From Gambelia wislizenii (Eukaryota; Chordata; Lepidosauria; Squamata; Crotaphytidae), in NCBI GenBank assembly GCA_030847615.1, contig JAUMIR010000001.1, positions 163,095,001-163,159,000 on the forward strand: 64,000 bases of DNA. Direction: 5' to 3'. Positions within the stretch are counted from its first letter, which is position 1, and every line of letters starts with the position of its first letter. Both the position numbers and the translations under genes were made by a program. The notes beneath the pieces were generated by a model. That model saw nothing but the letters and a program-made list of their open reading frames with translations. It made no database searches and was not told the origin of the DNA. Positions 1-10,640 of this stretch are shown here, piece by piece.

Positions 1-902
1 ATAGAAGGAAAGCAAGGGGGGAGCCATTCTAGTTTACCTAGGAAGGGGACACCAGAGCTACTGCCAAGGCCTCACACATTTCTGCCTTCAGATATGTCTC
101 TGAGGGTGGTGGGACTGAGAGGATGGCTTCTTCCAAAGTCCTCAGGGCACGGACAGGCTTGTGTGGGAGAATGCAATCTGAATAGCATGGGCCCAAGCTT
201 TATAGGGTGAAACCAGCACTTTCAACTGTGCATAGAAACAGACTAATAATCAGTGGAGCTAACTTAACAAGGAAGTTGCATGCTCTCTATAACAGTTGTC
301 TCAGCATTTGATCATATGTTTACAGTTAACAAAATAAATGTGTTCCTGAGCATTACTGTCAGGATTTGTAAATTTCCCAGATATGTGAGAAATGGACTAT
401 AGTGAAGCTGAACAGAAAGGGAACCTCAGATTCAAAGTGTGCTCAGCTGAGCCAGCCTTGAAACATCCAAGCCAATTTGCACAAGACAGCAGTTGATTAG
501 GAACACCTGGATGGGATGAGCACATCACTAGATCTGATGCACCTGTAGCAATGACTAAGCAATTTTAGAGGCTTGCATCAACTAAATTTGGGTCTATTTA
601 AACCAGGAGGCTTTAAATAATAGTGTGGGTTATTCAGTCTGTGGATGGTGGTTGCTAGAGGCAAGTTGCTGATTATTTGCTTACTGCTCCTGTAGGTTGT
701 TGAACTCAGTAAACTACTTTTAACCGAGAAGCTGATGTTCTGCTAAATCCTTGTTATAACTGTAAGACAGTAAGTGCCTTTGCATCACAGTGCTTGTGCT
801 TGAAGTCTGCACATGCACTAGAAGGTTGAATTTCATAACCCTGACAGAAACTTTAACAGAAAGTTTTGGAGGGAAAAATAACATGAAAAGAAATAACACT
901 GC

Positions 903-930
903 AAAAAAGAAGAAGAAGAAGAAGAAGAAG
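903..930. repeat. (AAG)n microsatellite
   Basis: Short AAG tandem array inside the broken repeat. Confidence 0.7.
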
Positions 931-984
931 AGCAATTCAACATGTTTCAGCAAACCTTTTAATCAAAATTAAGATCCTTATCTC

Positions 985-1196
985 ACTACATGGTTATGTA
1001 TAGCATTATTATTCCACTTTAACTGCTCTGGATACCTCCTGTGGAATCCTGGGATTTGCAATTTAGGGAGGGACATTTAGAATTCTCAGCCAGAGAGCTC
1101 TTAGGCCTCACTAAACTACAAACCCCAGAATTCCACAGGAGGCAGCCATAGCAGTTAAAGTGGAATAATAGCACTATAACAGTATAGTGTGTTAAG
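985..1196. mobile_element. Palindromic MITE, 'aatcctgggattt' family
   Basis: Imperfect palindrome of about 200 bp. The left arm (TATTCCACTTTAACTG, then TGTGGAATCCTGGGATTTG) is mirrored on the right by CAGAATTCCACAGG and CAGTTAAAGTGGAATA. Related copies lie near 17.7, 33.3, 34.3, 44.0, 48.6, 49.0 and 50.1 kb. Ends are approximate. Confidence 0.6.
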
Positions 1197-1488
1197 ACTC
1201 AGGTGCCAACAATATGTAGATGTGAAATAAAAGAACCAGGTCGGGTAAGCCTTGCATAGGTAAACAAAAACTTGTTGAGCCTTTTTCTTTCATCCACTTC
1301 AGTTTTTCTTATGAATTCCTTGGGATTGGATTTATGCTTTTTAACATATTGGGGGTACTTGGTAAGGCTAGTGATATGAAGGCCTGGAAAAACCTGGAAA
1401 AATTCAGAAAAAAACATTTTTACCTTTTTTCTCCAGAAGCCTTTTTTTTCTTTTAAAAAAACAGAAAAAAGAAAATCAATTATGTAAT

Positions 1489-1748
1489 AGGTTTTTTATG
1501 CCCCCCCCCCCAGGCTGTGAAGCAGTATTTTGGAAGAGTTTATTCTTGACGTTTCGTCTGCATCTGTGGCTGGCGTTTCATCTGCATCTGTGGCTGGCAT
1601 TTTCAGAGATCTTCATTCACTGAAGATGCCAGCCACAGATGCAGGCAAAACATCAGGAATAAACTCTTCCAGAACACGGCCTCATAGCCTGGGGGGGGGG
1701 GACACGAAAAACCTATGGATGCTGGCTGTGAAAGCCTTCGACTTCACG
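1489..1748. mobile_element. Hairpin element with 10-bp target duplication
   Basis: A fold-back of about 220 bp (GAAGAGTTTATTC / GAATAAACTCTTCC arms, with inner GCATCTGTGGCTGGC / GCCAGCCACAGATGC) followed by an unpaired tail TATGGATGCTGGCTGTGAAA ... CTTCGACTTCA. It is flanked by an exact 10-bp direct repeat ATTATGTAAT at 1479-1488 and 1749-1758. One inner unit is tandemly duplicated near 1556-1600. A minimal relative sits at 18811-18893. Confidence 0.65.
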
Positions 1749-2680
1749 ATTATGTAATGTTTTATTTTAGCATGATAAATAAAATCTTTAAGAGAAGGTG
1801 TTCATATATTCTCCAAATCATTTCTAAAAACTATGTACAGTATCAGAGTATTCTACGGTAATTTCTGTGCACTGAGGACAAGCAAGTCGTAGGTTACAAC
1901 CTGAACCCTCCAATGCAAAAAGCAAGATGCATTTCTTCCTTTAGAGGGAACTGCTATTGTTACAAGAGAAGAAAAAGGTTTCAGTTTAGTTTTCGCTTAT
2001 GTGTGGGTCTGTTTGGTTCTGTTCTGAGGTTCCGTATGGTTCAGGAGATTGTTACTCCATTTGTTACAAATAAAAATTCAAAAAAATAAATGAAAGTATT
2101 ACAAATTCTATTTGTAATAATTGTTTGAATACACTGTATTTTTAATATACCAATTGTGATAATTTTATGCCAGGTGAAATTATACATAGTCATATTTTAT
2201 GTTCCTAAAGTAAGAGAGTAACTTTCAATCTGTAAAAAGTGCTAATGTTGAATTTTTTTTCAATTTTTCCAAAAATGTTCATTTTTTGGAGAAAAAAACA
2301 ACAACAAAGGAAAATGGGTTTTTTTCCATGGCTTCAAAATTTCCAGAAATTGTACATCTCTAGGTAAGGCAGGAGAATCTGCTGTCCCTCTTTCAGTCTG
2401 TGTTGCATGCTCATAATGTATTATGGGCAGGAAAACACAACTACAATAAGATCAGTTACACTAAATTCCCATTTTTTCATTCTATCCCCCCAGCTCAGCC
2501 TTTACCGCATTGTTTACTGCAGATAGGCTGCTGCAACTTGACACTGAAAATCTGTGTGTCTCCGCCCCTCCATCACCATTTTCCAATGCTGAGTTTGCTA
2601 CAAAATGTCCAGCTGCACAGAGGATGAGGAGAAAAAATGGGGGCTGGCTGGGCATGAAAAGAATTGTAAAAAGGAACTCT

Positions 2681-3245
2681 GGACATTATTAGACCAGGAA
2701 AATAGGGCATCATAAGGACGCCTAATGATTTCAAAAGGGTGTACATACTAGACGACGTCACCATTTCATGCTCATGTATTGTGAAAAACCCATTCCTTTT
2801 TATTTATCTCCCATGGCAATTTGTTACCAGCATTGCCAGCATTTGAATCCTCACGCCATTGTACTCACGTGAATACAGCAATAATGGGCAAACACTTACA
2901 GGTGAGATTGCAACAGCCAGGTAGGGGAAGCTTTCTTTATGACCCCCTCCTCCCCCCGCCCCGTACTTGGGACTTTAAAAGTGGTTTTTAGTGCTTTGCT
3001 GTACTTTTTGTGTCTTTGTTGTGTTTTTATTTTTGAATTTCCCACACTAGTATCATCCCACAAGAATTGGTGAGATTTCAGCCCCAGAAGTAAACAGAGC
3101 TCTTGTTTGTTCTCCATTACTGCCAGGGAAGCCTCATGGATGCTGCTAAAGGTAAGTGTGGTGTGGGGGTCTTTTGCCAGCATAAAAGCAACACAATTCA
3201 TGCCAGAAAAAGAACATTAAGGGTGCATGTGGTCTGATAAAGTCC
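2681..3245. mobile_element. Non-autonomous DNA transposon, GGACTTTATCAGAC-end family, copy A
   Basis: 565 bp bounded by GGACATTATTAGAC (left) and GTCTGATAAAGTCC (right), with a 3-bp duplication TCT at 2678-2680 and 3246-3248. Interior matches copies at 47102 and 61615: a CAGGTGAGRTYGCAACA motif, a CCAGGTAGG motif, and a segment ending in CATGAGGCTTCC. No open frame is credible. Confidence 0.65.
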
Positions 3246-4681
3246 TCTGTTGTCAGAGGCTTTGTTAACTGAGATACGCCTATATTGTTGTCTCATGACA
3301 ATGTATTAAAGGCTTTTGTAGCTACCATGCATAAGTCTCCGTTTCACCTCACATAAATCCAGCGTAGTAATTTCTTCCCTCTGAACTGTGCCTTCTCCAC
3401 ACAGTATCAAGGAAGATAATGCTCAGTAGAGAAAGAGGATTTGGGTAAGACAATAGTCTGGCAGGTCTTACGTTTGGCTCTGTAGCCACATAATTATGTC
3501 ACAAAGAACAGGCTCATCTTCCCTTCCTCTGGTAAACTAGAACACTGATTATGTAGCAAACATAATCCCACTTCCTTCAGCTCCTAATAGTGTATCTATG
3601 TGTGTTTATCATCTGCCGTTTACATTTCCATTCACTCTTTCCTCTAATGCTGAAAGTGGGACGTTTCGTTACAATATCTAAAGCTGCACCTAAAGTTGAA
3701 ATCTAAAAGCTAAAGTGAGTGGGAAAACTATTCCATGCATCTTTTGGAAGTGGTGGCTATTGGAATTTGTGAGTAGATCAGCATGACATTGGGTGTTTTT
3801 TTTCTTGTTGTATCCTAAACAATTAAGGTATGCAAATTAAGAATATTTTAGAAATGGCGAATTTAGCTTATCAGTGTATTTTAATTACTGTTCTTGTTTT
3901 TATGCTTATATTCTGTGAGCTCCAACTCTCTGTTTGGAGATGAACAAATGATACTTATTATACAAATATTTTTTAAAAAATCAGCAGATAATAAATCGGT
4001 TATTTGGCAAGATGCTCAAATGTCACAAGAATATCTTTAAAACCTCAAACCTACAAATCCTATGAACACTTGAAAGCCTTCAAAACTTCAAAAGCTTCTA
4101 AAGCATTTTTTTTAAGACCTGGAAAAATTACCTTGAACCAAACAGAATACAGAAAAGGTACATACTCGGGAGAAGAATATAAAACGATATTAAAGCACTG
4201 GAATCATTAACAAAATACGAGCCATATAATGGGTGTGGGGGGAGGAAACATACATTAGAACATTTGGCCAGAATCCTATTGAGTAGTTACAAGTGCATAA
4301 CCAAGAATTATGCATTTGTAACTGCTTTGTATTCATGATCCCTATGTACCCCCTCATTTAGGGTCTACATAGGGATCATGAAAGCCCCCCAATTTCCATT
4401 TTCCAGTTAGCAGTCACTGTGATTGACAGGTTTCTGTTCCCCTGTTGCTTACAAAGTGGCTGATTGATGTTCTCATCCCTCCTCATGGGAGCAATCTCTG
4501 TTGCTAGAGGAGATTATGATAGCAACCCCACTTCTGCTGTTTCAATGAAGATCGCTCACACGAGGGGGTGGCAACTTTCATCAGCCACTTTCTGGGCAAG
4601 TGGGGAACCGACCCCAATCGATAACAGCAGCTGCTGACTTGTAAGTGGGGATTGGAGGTGTCAGGATTTACCATGTAGCTA

Positions 4682-4870
4682 CATAGTTATTATTATTACT
4701 TTATTTTATTCACTTCTATCCCAACAATGGGACTCAAGATGGCTAACAACATCTTTCAAAGAATACAAGTTAAAAACAATACATGAGAAAAAATAACAGT
4801 ATAAATATTTTTTAAAAAAAAATTATGCTACATATTTTTTTAAAAAGAATTATGTAGCAACATAGGACAT
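4682..4870. repeat. AT-rich LINE/SINE-type tail
   Basis: Begins with a (TTA)n-like run and TTTATTTTATTCACTTCTATCCC, the degraded 'TTTATATCCCGCC' tail seen in better form at 39038-39135, then A-rich sequence. Parent element not identified. Confidence 0.35.
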
Positions 4871-5852
4871 AAAGGATTGTGGCTGTCTTCTTCAACCTGA
4901 TATCCTCCTGATGTGTTGAAGTCCAACTTTCATCATCCCCCAACCAACATCAACTTGAGACAAACTGGACTGACAAAGCTCTAGGAAAGAAATATGCAAT
5001 ACTTTGAATTTAATGCAAAATCAAAACACTTTTTAAAAAGAATTCAGGTGCTGCACATCTATCATTCAAGGAAATTTGTGAAAGGGGGAAGAATGTGATG
5101 TGGGAGCTCAGTACATATTGACTCAGCCTACATTTCTCTTCTGAATCTTGGTCAGTGTCCCATGTGAAAGGACACTCGGAAGAACATTAATAGGATTTGA
5201 ACTATAAATACCGCCATGTGCCATCGCTTTGCTGACCCTACGAACATGAAGAACAAGCACACCAGCATAAAGATCTTAGAGAAAATAAATTAATAATGTT
5301 ATATTAGAGATTTGGAGAACCAAATAGCCATTTGGAATTACACTAATGGCACTTTGAGAAAAACAGTAATGAAGTGTAGTGGGGACACAGCAGCCTAATC
5401 TCAAGGTTAACAGGATCACATTCCAAAAGCCAACAGAATATAAGTAGTCTGCAGAGATGTATAAGCCACTGTCATGCCTTGAACAATAAGAAGCCATAGC
5501 TTATTCCATGAGAAATTAAAACATCAAATGCCATCTTATATGGAGAAGGGTAACCAGAATCTGCAAATTTAAAATAGAGCTTGCTTCACAGAAACCTTTG
5601 ATAAATGAAGTGTTTAGTGTAATTTCCACACTGTGGGTCTTTGATCCTTAACTTGGAGTCTCCCAAACTTGGAAACATCTACAGGATCCATAGATAGGCT
5701 CCAGAGGGTCCACAAATTGGTTGCAAAAAGTGGATTTTTCCCCACCGCCCTTCAATTTCCTTTTGGTTCATTTCATGTCCCAGTGAATTTTTACGTACAG
5801 ATGTAGACTATTCAAGTGTACTATTTGATCTTTGAGGGGACTGTTCCTGATC

Positions 5853-7086
5853 TGACTTAATCAGATGCAGAAAAAAATCACATGATTATAACATTATGGT
5901 AGCGCAAATTGTTTCCGCTATCACATGACATTGTCATGTTCGCGTGGTCAATCTGTGCTCCAGCCACAAATAAAGTGTTACTTTTCATTGATGGGACAAG
6001 CCATAAATAGCCCTCAATGTTGCTTTTTTCACAGTATTGAAGAGTGTGAAAAAATACGTCCTGCTGTAAAGGACATAACTGGGCGGTCCTCCCCCCCCCA
6101 TTCCCGGTGAGAAAACATCTGGGTGAGAATGTGAAAACTATCCACAGGATGCACTTTTTATGAACTGTTCTGGTTTGTTTGCACATGTTTAGGTTTAAGT
6201 GTTTATGTATTCACTTACTTTGCAAATTAAGGGGGGTGGGGTGTTTTTAAGCACGCTTGCATCTTCTTGTGAGAACTGCCAGAATCTTGTCAGTGCTAAA
6301 TCATGGAAGTAAAGTCCCATTCTTAAAGTGTTAGTGGTGGTTGTGCAATAATTCCATGGTGGTTCTTTTGTGCAATTACAGAGATGTGCGATAATAAGTA
6401 TAATAATGCCACGATGGAGATTTTCACACAGGCTATATATCCCATGGAAGGAACGGAACAGGGTCGGGAAAGGTTTTCCCTTTTGGATGACATCCACCCT
6501 GTTCCGTTCCTATGTTGTGCCTGTACTATTTTCTCCCTGTGATATAATAATCACAGGGAGAAGTCGTTAATAAGCACCCGGTTCCATTACTGTTACAGAA
6601 TCATGGGTGTGCGAATTGGATCCCATCCCTGTTCTGGAATGACAGGGATGGGGGAGGAGCTCCGTGGCAGGCACTTCCTGCCACAATCTGGACAGCCAGG
6701 TAAGTGCCACCCTTCCCACCCCCCTTCCCGGGTTACTTGTAATTAATTTTTTTTATTATTCTTTCTTTTGACAGCTGGGGGATTTTTAATTTGAATTTCC
6801 CTCCTGTTCGTTCTCTCACAAGAACGAGCGGGAGTTCCCCCAGACGGTTGTAAAAGCAGCGTTACGACAGCTGCATTTACGGCTGGCCGGGCAAGGAGGG
6901 AGGACGCCCGTTCCTGTTCCAGAATGGAGGTAAGTGTGCGGACATTTACCTCCATTCCATTGCAGGAATGGGAGAGGAAGTGGCGGGACAGAATCGGGGC
7001 TTTTAGCCCCCGTGTGAAAATCTCCTGTTTCCGCTTCGCTTATTCGTGGAATTACAGCATTTTTAGATGCTAGTCTGATAAAGTCC
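5853..7086. mobile_element. Outer inverted-repeat element of a nested pair
   Basis: Left end TGACTTAATCAGATGC (5853) and right end GCTAGTCTGATAAAGTCC (to 7086) form degenerate terminal inverted repeats of the GGACTTTATCAGAC type. Imperfect pairing continues inward; GTTTCCGC occurs near both ends. A second element with different ends (6416-7025) sits inside, near the right end. No clean flanking duplication remains. Confidence 0.4.
6416..7025. mobile_element. Non-autonomous DNA transposon, GGAGATTTTCACAC-end family
   Basis: 610 bp with ends GGAGATTTTCACAC and GTGTGAAAATCTCC. Interior is shared with 30844-31989, 31316-31934 and 44260-44878: GAACAGGGT, a CAGGTAAGTGCCACCC segment, and GCAGGAAYGGGA near the end. 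Flanking triplets (GAT/TGT) do not match. Confidence 0.6.
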
Positions 7087-7822
7087 TGTGTGAAGGAAAT
7101 CAGTTTTCAGTGCAAAGGATTTGTATGCAAAATGTTGTAGGTCAATGTGTATTTTTCAGGGGAGATGATCCATACGTTTCTTCAGATTCTCCAAGGTCCC
7201 ATGAGCCAAAAAGAAAAGGTAATGAACCACTACTATAGATTCACAATCTTAAATCAACTGATGGGAAGAGAGGGGGAAACATGTCTTGTGAAAAGCAAAG
7301 GATAAGCAGACATTCCCTACCTAACGTTTGCAAGAATGTGCCAAAAAAAAGGGGGGGTAACTAAGGCCAAAGTCCAGAATCTCCCATGACTTCTTAAGAC
7401 AGCAGACAAAGAGACAGCTGGTGCAGGGGAAGAGCAAAGATTGTAGCATCAGTATTATATGCCGTTCCAGAGAAAACACAGGACATAAGGCCAAAATTGA
7501 TCAGTGCACAGAAAGTAATAGAAATCGCAATGTTTCTATTGAATAATGTATAGGAAAATAAGTGTTAAAGAGAGATCAGGAAAGAAAAAAAAGATAAAGT
7601 GATGTAATTTTTTTTCTCTTTACCAAAATTGATCTCTGATATGCTGTCCTCTTTGTTAACAAATCTCAGTGACTCACTCAGTCACTCACACAGCAGTTAT
7701 TAAACTGATTAGAAGTATGTCCCTGGCAGATGGAAAGTGGAATCCCATAGGCCAACCCTACCATTAGGCTGGGGTGGAAATTATGTGGCCCTACAGATGA
7801 TGTTGAACTCCAGCTCCCATCA

Positions 7823-8448
7823 GTCTTGTCTATACAAGGCAATAAAATGTGGGTTAATGTGCAGTAATGTCAATTCACAGCAGCTTTCATTTGTCTCAAT
7901 GTGTTTTTTTCAGGATTGCAGGCATGTGAAGCCATATGCATTTGTTGTTCAAATGGGCATGCCTACAAATCAAGATGGCAGGCACAAGTGAATTTACTTG
8001 CATTTTTATTGTCATCAGTTGCCGACAGTTGGATTTTTAAGCAAATCCAAGGTGTGGAAGTGTGATCTTCTGCTTAAATGAATGGGGGGGGGGGAGAAGG
8101 CTGTTTTGTCACTTCAGTGCACAATGGCTATGGTGAAAATCCAACATGGTAGTTCTGGGCACTGCCTTGCCAGCAAGCTCCATCCCCTGCACACGTCCAA
8201 CCAACCAGCTTTCCATTTCTGCTTTTATCGGGAAAGTGCAGCAAAGCAAATTGGTTGTCCCAATGAGCAGGAATGCACATTTCCTTTAGAGTTTTTTTAA
8301 AGTTGGGAAAAGCCACAAAGGCTTTTCCCACAGAGTATTTGGTGGTTCCCCCCCCCCTTCCAAATATGGTGTAATGATGCAGGATCCCAATGGGACAAAA
8401 GGTATTCTTGAATTCTATGGGGAGTATTTTCACTGTCTAGACAAGTCC
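7823..8448. mobile_element. Non-autonomous DNA transposon, GGGGTTGTCTATACA-end family, copy 1
   Basis: About 626 bp. Left end GTCTTGTCTATACAAGGC and right end CTGTCTAGACAAGTCC. Interior matches 32179-32780 (AATGTGGRTTRATGYRCA, CAAGATGGC, CATGGTRGTTCTGGGC). TTA follows the right end at 8449-8451, but the left triplet differs. Confidence 0.55.
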
Positions 8449-8470
8449 TTAGCCAGCCAGCCAATACTGG

Positions 8471-8587
8471 GAGGTATGAGTATCTAAATACTCTAAACTG
8501 GCACCAGATCCCGTCTACCCTTGGAAGCTAAGCACAATCAGCTCTGGCTAGTATTTGGATGGGAGACCACCAATGAATACCAGGCAC
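8471..8587 (+). repeat. 5S-rRNA-derived SINE head, truncated
   Basis: About 115 bp resembling vertebrate 5S rRNA: CAGATCCCGTCTACCC, TTGGAAGCTAAGC, then TTTGGATGGGAGACCACC and AATACCAGGCACC. These correspond to the internal promoter and 3' part of 5S rRNA. It has diverged too far for a functional 5S gene, and a palindromic element begins immediately after it. A fuller copy with a SINE tail is at 23106-23345. Confidence 0.65.
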
Positions 8588-8766
8588 CACTTTTTATTGA
8601 TGGAAACTTCCATCAATAAAAAGCAGCACCTTTTTTGTCCCTCCAGCTCAGAGGGAGAACGAACGAAGGATGGGAGGAGGATAGGGCATGCAAGTAATGA
8701 CCTCCGGAAGTGGCGTCCTCCTCCTGACCTCCACTGGAGTTTTTTTAAAGTGTCTGATAAAGTCCA
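8588..8766. mobile_element. Half of the giant palindromic element
   Basis: Contains the short central hairpin (TTTTTATTGATGGAAACTTC / CCATCAATAAAAAG) and then only the right arm (CCCTCCAGC...GGAGGAGGATAG...CCGGAAGTGG...GTCCTCCTCCTGACCTCC) ending GTCTGATAAAGTCC. It matches the right half of 29757-30064. The left arm is missing. Confidence 0.5.
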
Positions 8767-9300
8767 TAATGCGGATTACTGTGCATTAACACAAAATTAC
8801 TACAGCATTCTTTTCTCTGCACAGTCCTTTGGCAAAATCGCTGGTATGTGAAGCTATCCATGTATGAAGTTCATATGCAGCCATGCCTGCAAATCAAGAT
8901 GGTGGCCAGGAGTGAATTACTCATGTTATTATTCTCAACAAGTTACCACTGCTACACAGTATTATTATTTTTACTGTAAATCTAAGGTGCACACATGCAA
9001 CCTTCCTTTTAAAAAAAGCTGTTTGGTTACCTCAGCACAGTGAAAAAGTGCACGATCAATATCGCAAAACTCCAAAATGGTGCTTCCGGCACTACGTTGC
9101 CAGAAAGCCGCCCTCCCACACATGTCCGACCAATCAGATTTCCACTTCCATTCTTATCCAAGAATGCGCTGTGATGCAAATCAGTTGTCCAAACAGGCAG
9201 CGATGCACAACAAACAGCAAATCACTGTGGGGATCTCATTGGGATAAATGGTATTCTCCCCAAATAGTATGAGGAGTTTTTTCACCATCTAGACAACACC
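8767..9300. mobile_element. Non-autonomous DNA transposon, GGGGTTGTCTATACA-end family, 5'-truncated copy
   Basis: Interior and right end match 7823-8448 and 32179-32780 (AATCAAGATGGYGG, CAAAATGGTGCTTCCGGC, CCAATCAG...TTTCCA, right end CATCTAGACAACACC). The left terminal repeat is absent where the palindromic half-element abuts. Confidence 0.5.
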
Positions 9301-9659
9301 CAAGGTTTGTTAAACAATGGGTTCAATGGGGCTTCTGTAGTTAGGACTATCACAAGGATTTAGGCCATTATGTTCATTTGCAACTGAATAATTAAGGGAT
9401 GAGGGAATCAGTACAATTTTATACATGTCTACTTAGAAATAAGCTTTGTTAAATCTAATGGAATTTGCTCACAGGTGAGCAAAGGACCATAGCCTCGGTA
9501 ACCTTTTATGATTACTTACATGAGCACAGTCAGGCCAGGAATGTTGCCCTGCCAATGTGCAACATTTGCTCTCTGTGCTCTTTGTTATTCTTGTGCCTGC
9601 AGATTAGCATTGCTCATCTGGAATATCATCTCCCTCTCTCTCTCTGGCTTTTCTTCACA

Positions 9660-10640
9660 AATGAAGATTTAGGAAGGACTCATCCCGCACTTTCTGCAAG
9701 TGCACTGATGACTAAAAAGGCCAATCCAAGATAAACAAGCCCGGTTGCAGAAAGCACAGCAGAAGGTCTCCTTGGGTGATGTTTCTGGGTTGTGATACTT
9801 TCTGCATTGTCGTTTCTCTTCAAGACTTGTTCGGTGTGAGTTCTCAAATAAGGCTGCAGCATTGTGGATAGTCTGTCTTCATGCCTCCCGATGTGAGGCC
9901 AGGGCGGACCATTGTTGGTGATCAATTTGGCCGAGCCTGAGATGTTGTTTCAGGGAGTCCTTGTATCAGTTTTATGGAGTGCCCCTCTTATGCTGACCCG
10001 TGGCGAGTTCACCATAGAGTACTATTTTGGGGAGGCGATGTTCCTCCATACTAGAAATGTGCCCTGCCCAGCACAGCTGTGTTCTCAATATCATGGCCTC
10101 AATGCTGGTGATCCCTGCTTGCTCATGGACAGCAACATTCGTCACATAGTCAGTCCAGTGTATATTTAGGATTGTTGCGTATACAGCGCTGATGAAAGTG
10201 TTCGAGGAATCGTAGGTGGTGGTGATAGGTGACCCATGTTTCAGACCAATAAAGGAGAATAGACAGTACGATGGCTCTATACACACTGATTTTTGTGCTT
10301 CGCCTCAGGTGTTTATTACTCCAGACTCTTTTGTGAAGTCTTCCAAATGCGCTATATGCCTTTGCTAATCTGTGATCAATCTCTTTGTCAATCTTGGCAT
10401 CTGAGGAGATGATGCTTTCCAGGTAGGTGAACTGCTGAACGGACTTGAGCACAGATTTGCCTACGGCAATGTGGGGATGATGGTATTCATCCTGTGGTGC
10501 AGGCTGGTAAAGAACTTCTGTTTTCTTCAGGTTGACTTCCAGCCCAAACAGCTCTGCAGCTGTTGCGAAGCAGGTTAGGCACTGCAGAGCTGCTTCTGTG
10601 TGGGCAACAAGGGCAGCAGCATCATATAACCATCCAAGAA
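9660..10640 (-). pseudogene. Degenerate non-LTR retrotransposon, C-terminal reverse-transcriptase region with zinc finger
   Basis: Read on the minus strand, broken frames give an ordered LINE C-terminus. First comes a palm/thumb stretch (10640 to 10150) with VNLKKTEVLYQPAPQ and FTYLESIISSDAKIDKEI. A segment around 10290-9970 follows with HWTDYVTNV, EQAGITSIEAM and RLPKIVLYGELATG. At 9770-9690 is a Cys/His finger-like end (CAFCNRACLSWIGLFSHQC). Frameshifts separate the pieces. The YLGS-like and LYGELATG motifs are typical of a group of RTE-like LINEs, but I do not assign the clade. The catalytic palm motif is not present, so the copy is 5'-truncated. It is inactive. Confidence 0.7.

Larger units (their letters stand above)
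790..2680. mobile_element. Broken dispersed repeat, interrupted by two insertions
   Basis: Pieces match 41558-42310: a stretch near 933-965 (AACATGTTTCAGCAAAC), a stretch near 1215-1270 (GTAAGCCTTGCATA, then GTAAACAAA) and a stretch near 2480-2620 (TTTACTGCAGA...GCTGCTGCAAC and CCAATGCTGA). Here the copy is interrupted by a MITE at about 985-1196 and by a hairpin element at 1489-1748. Better-preserved terminal sequence at the other locus (TA then CAGGTATACCTC) suggests a mariner/Tigger-like element; no transposase is visible. Confidence 0.45.

Noticed and set aside
1691..1700. Long G or C runs (also at 1501, 8088, 38808, 58016 and others) as G-quadruplex sites
   Set aside because: Single homopolymer runs without four spaced G-tracts; several sit at hairpin or MITE positions and may be slippage or sequencing-length errors.
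8471..8587. Candidate 5S rRNA gene
   Set aside because: Diverged in the internal promoter, truncated, and continuous with repeat sequence. The copy at 23106 shows the same head in a SINE.
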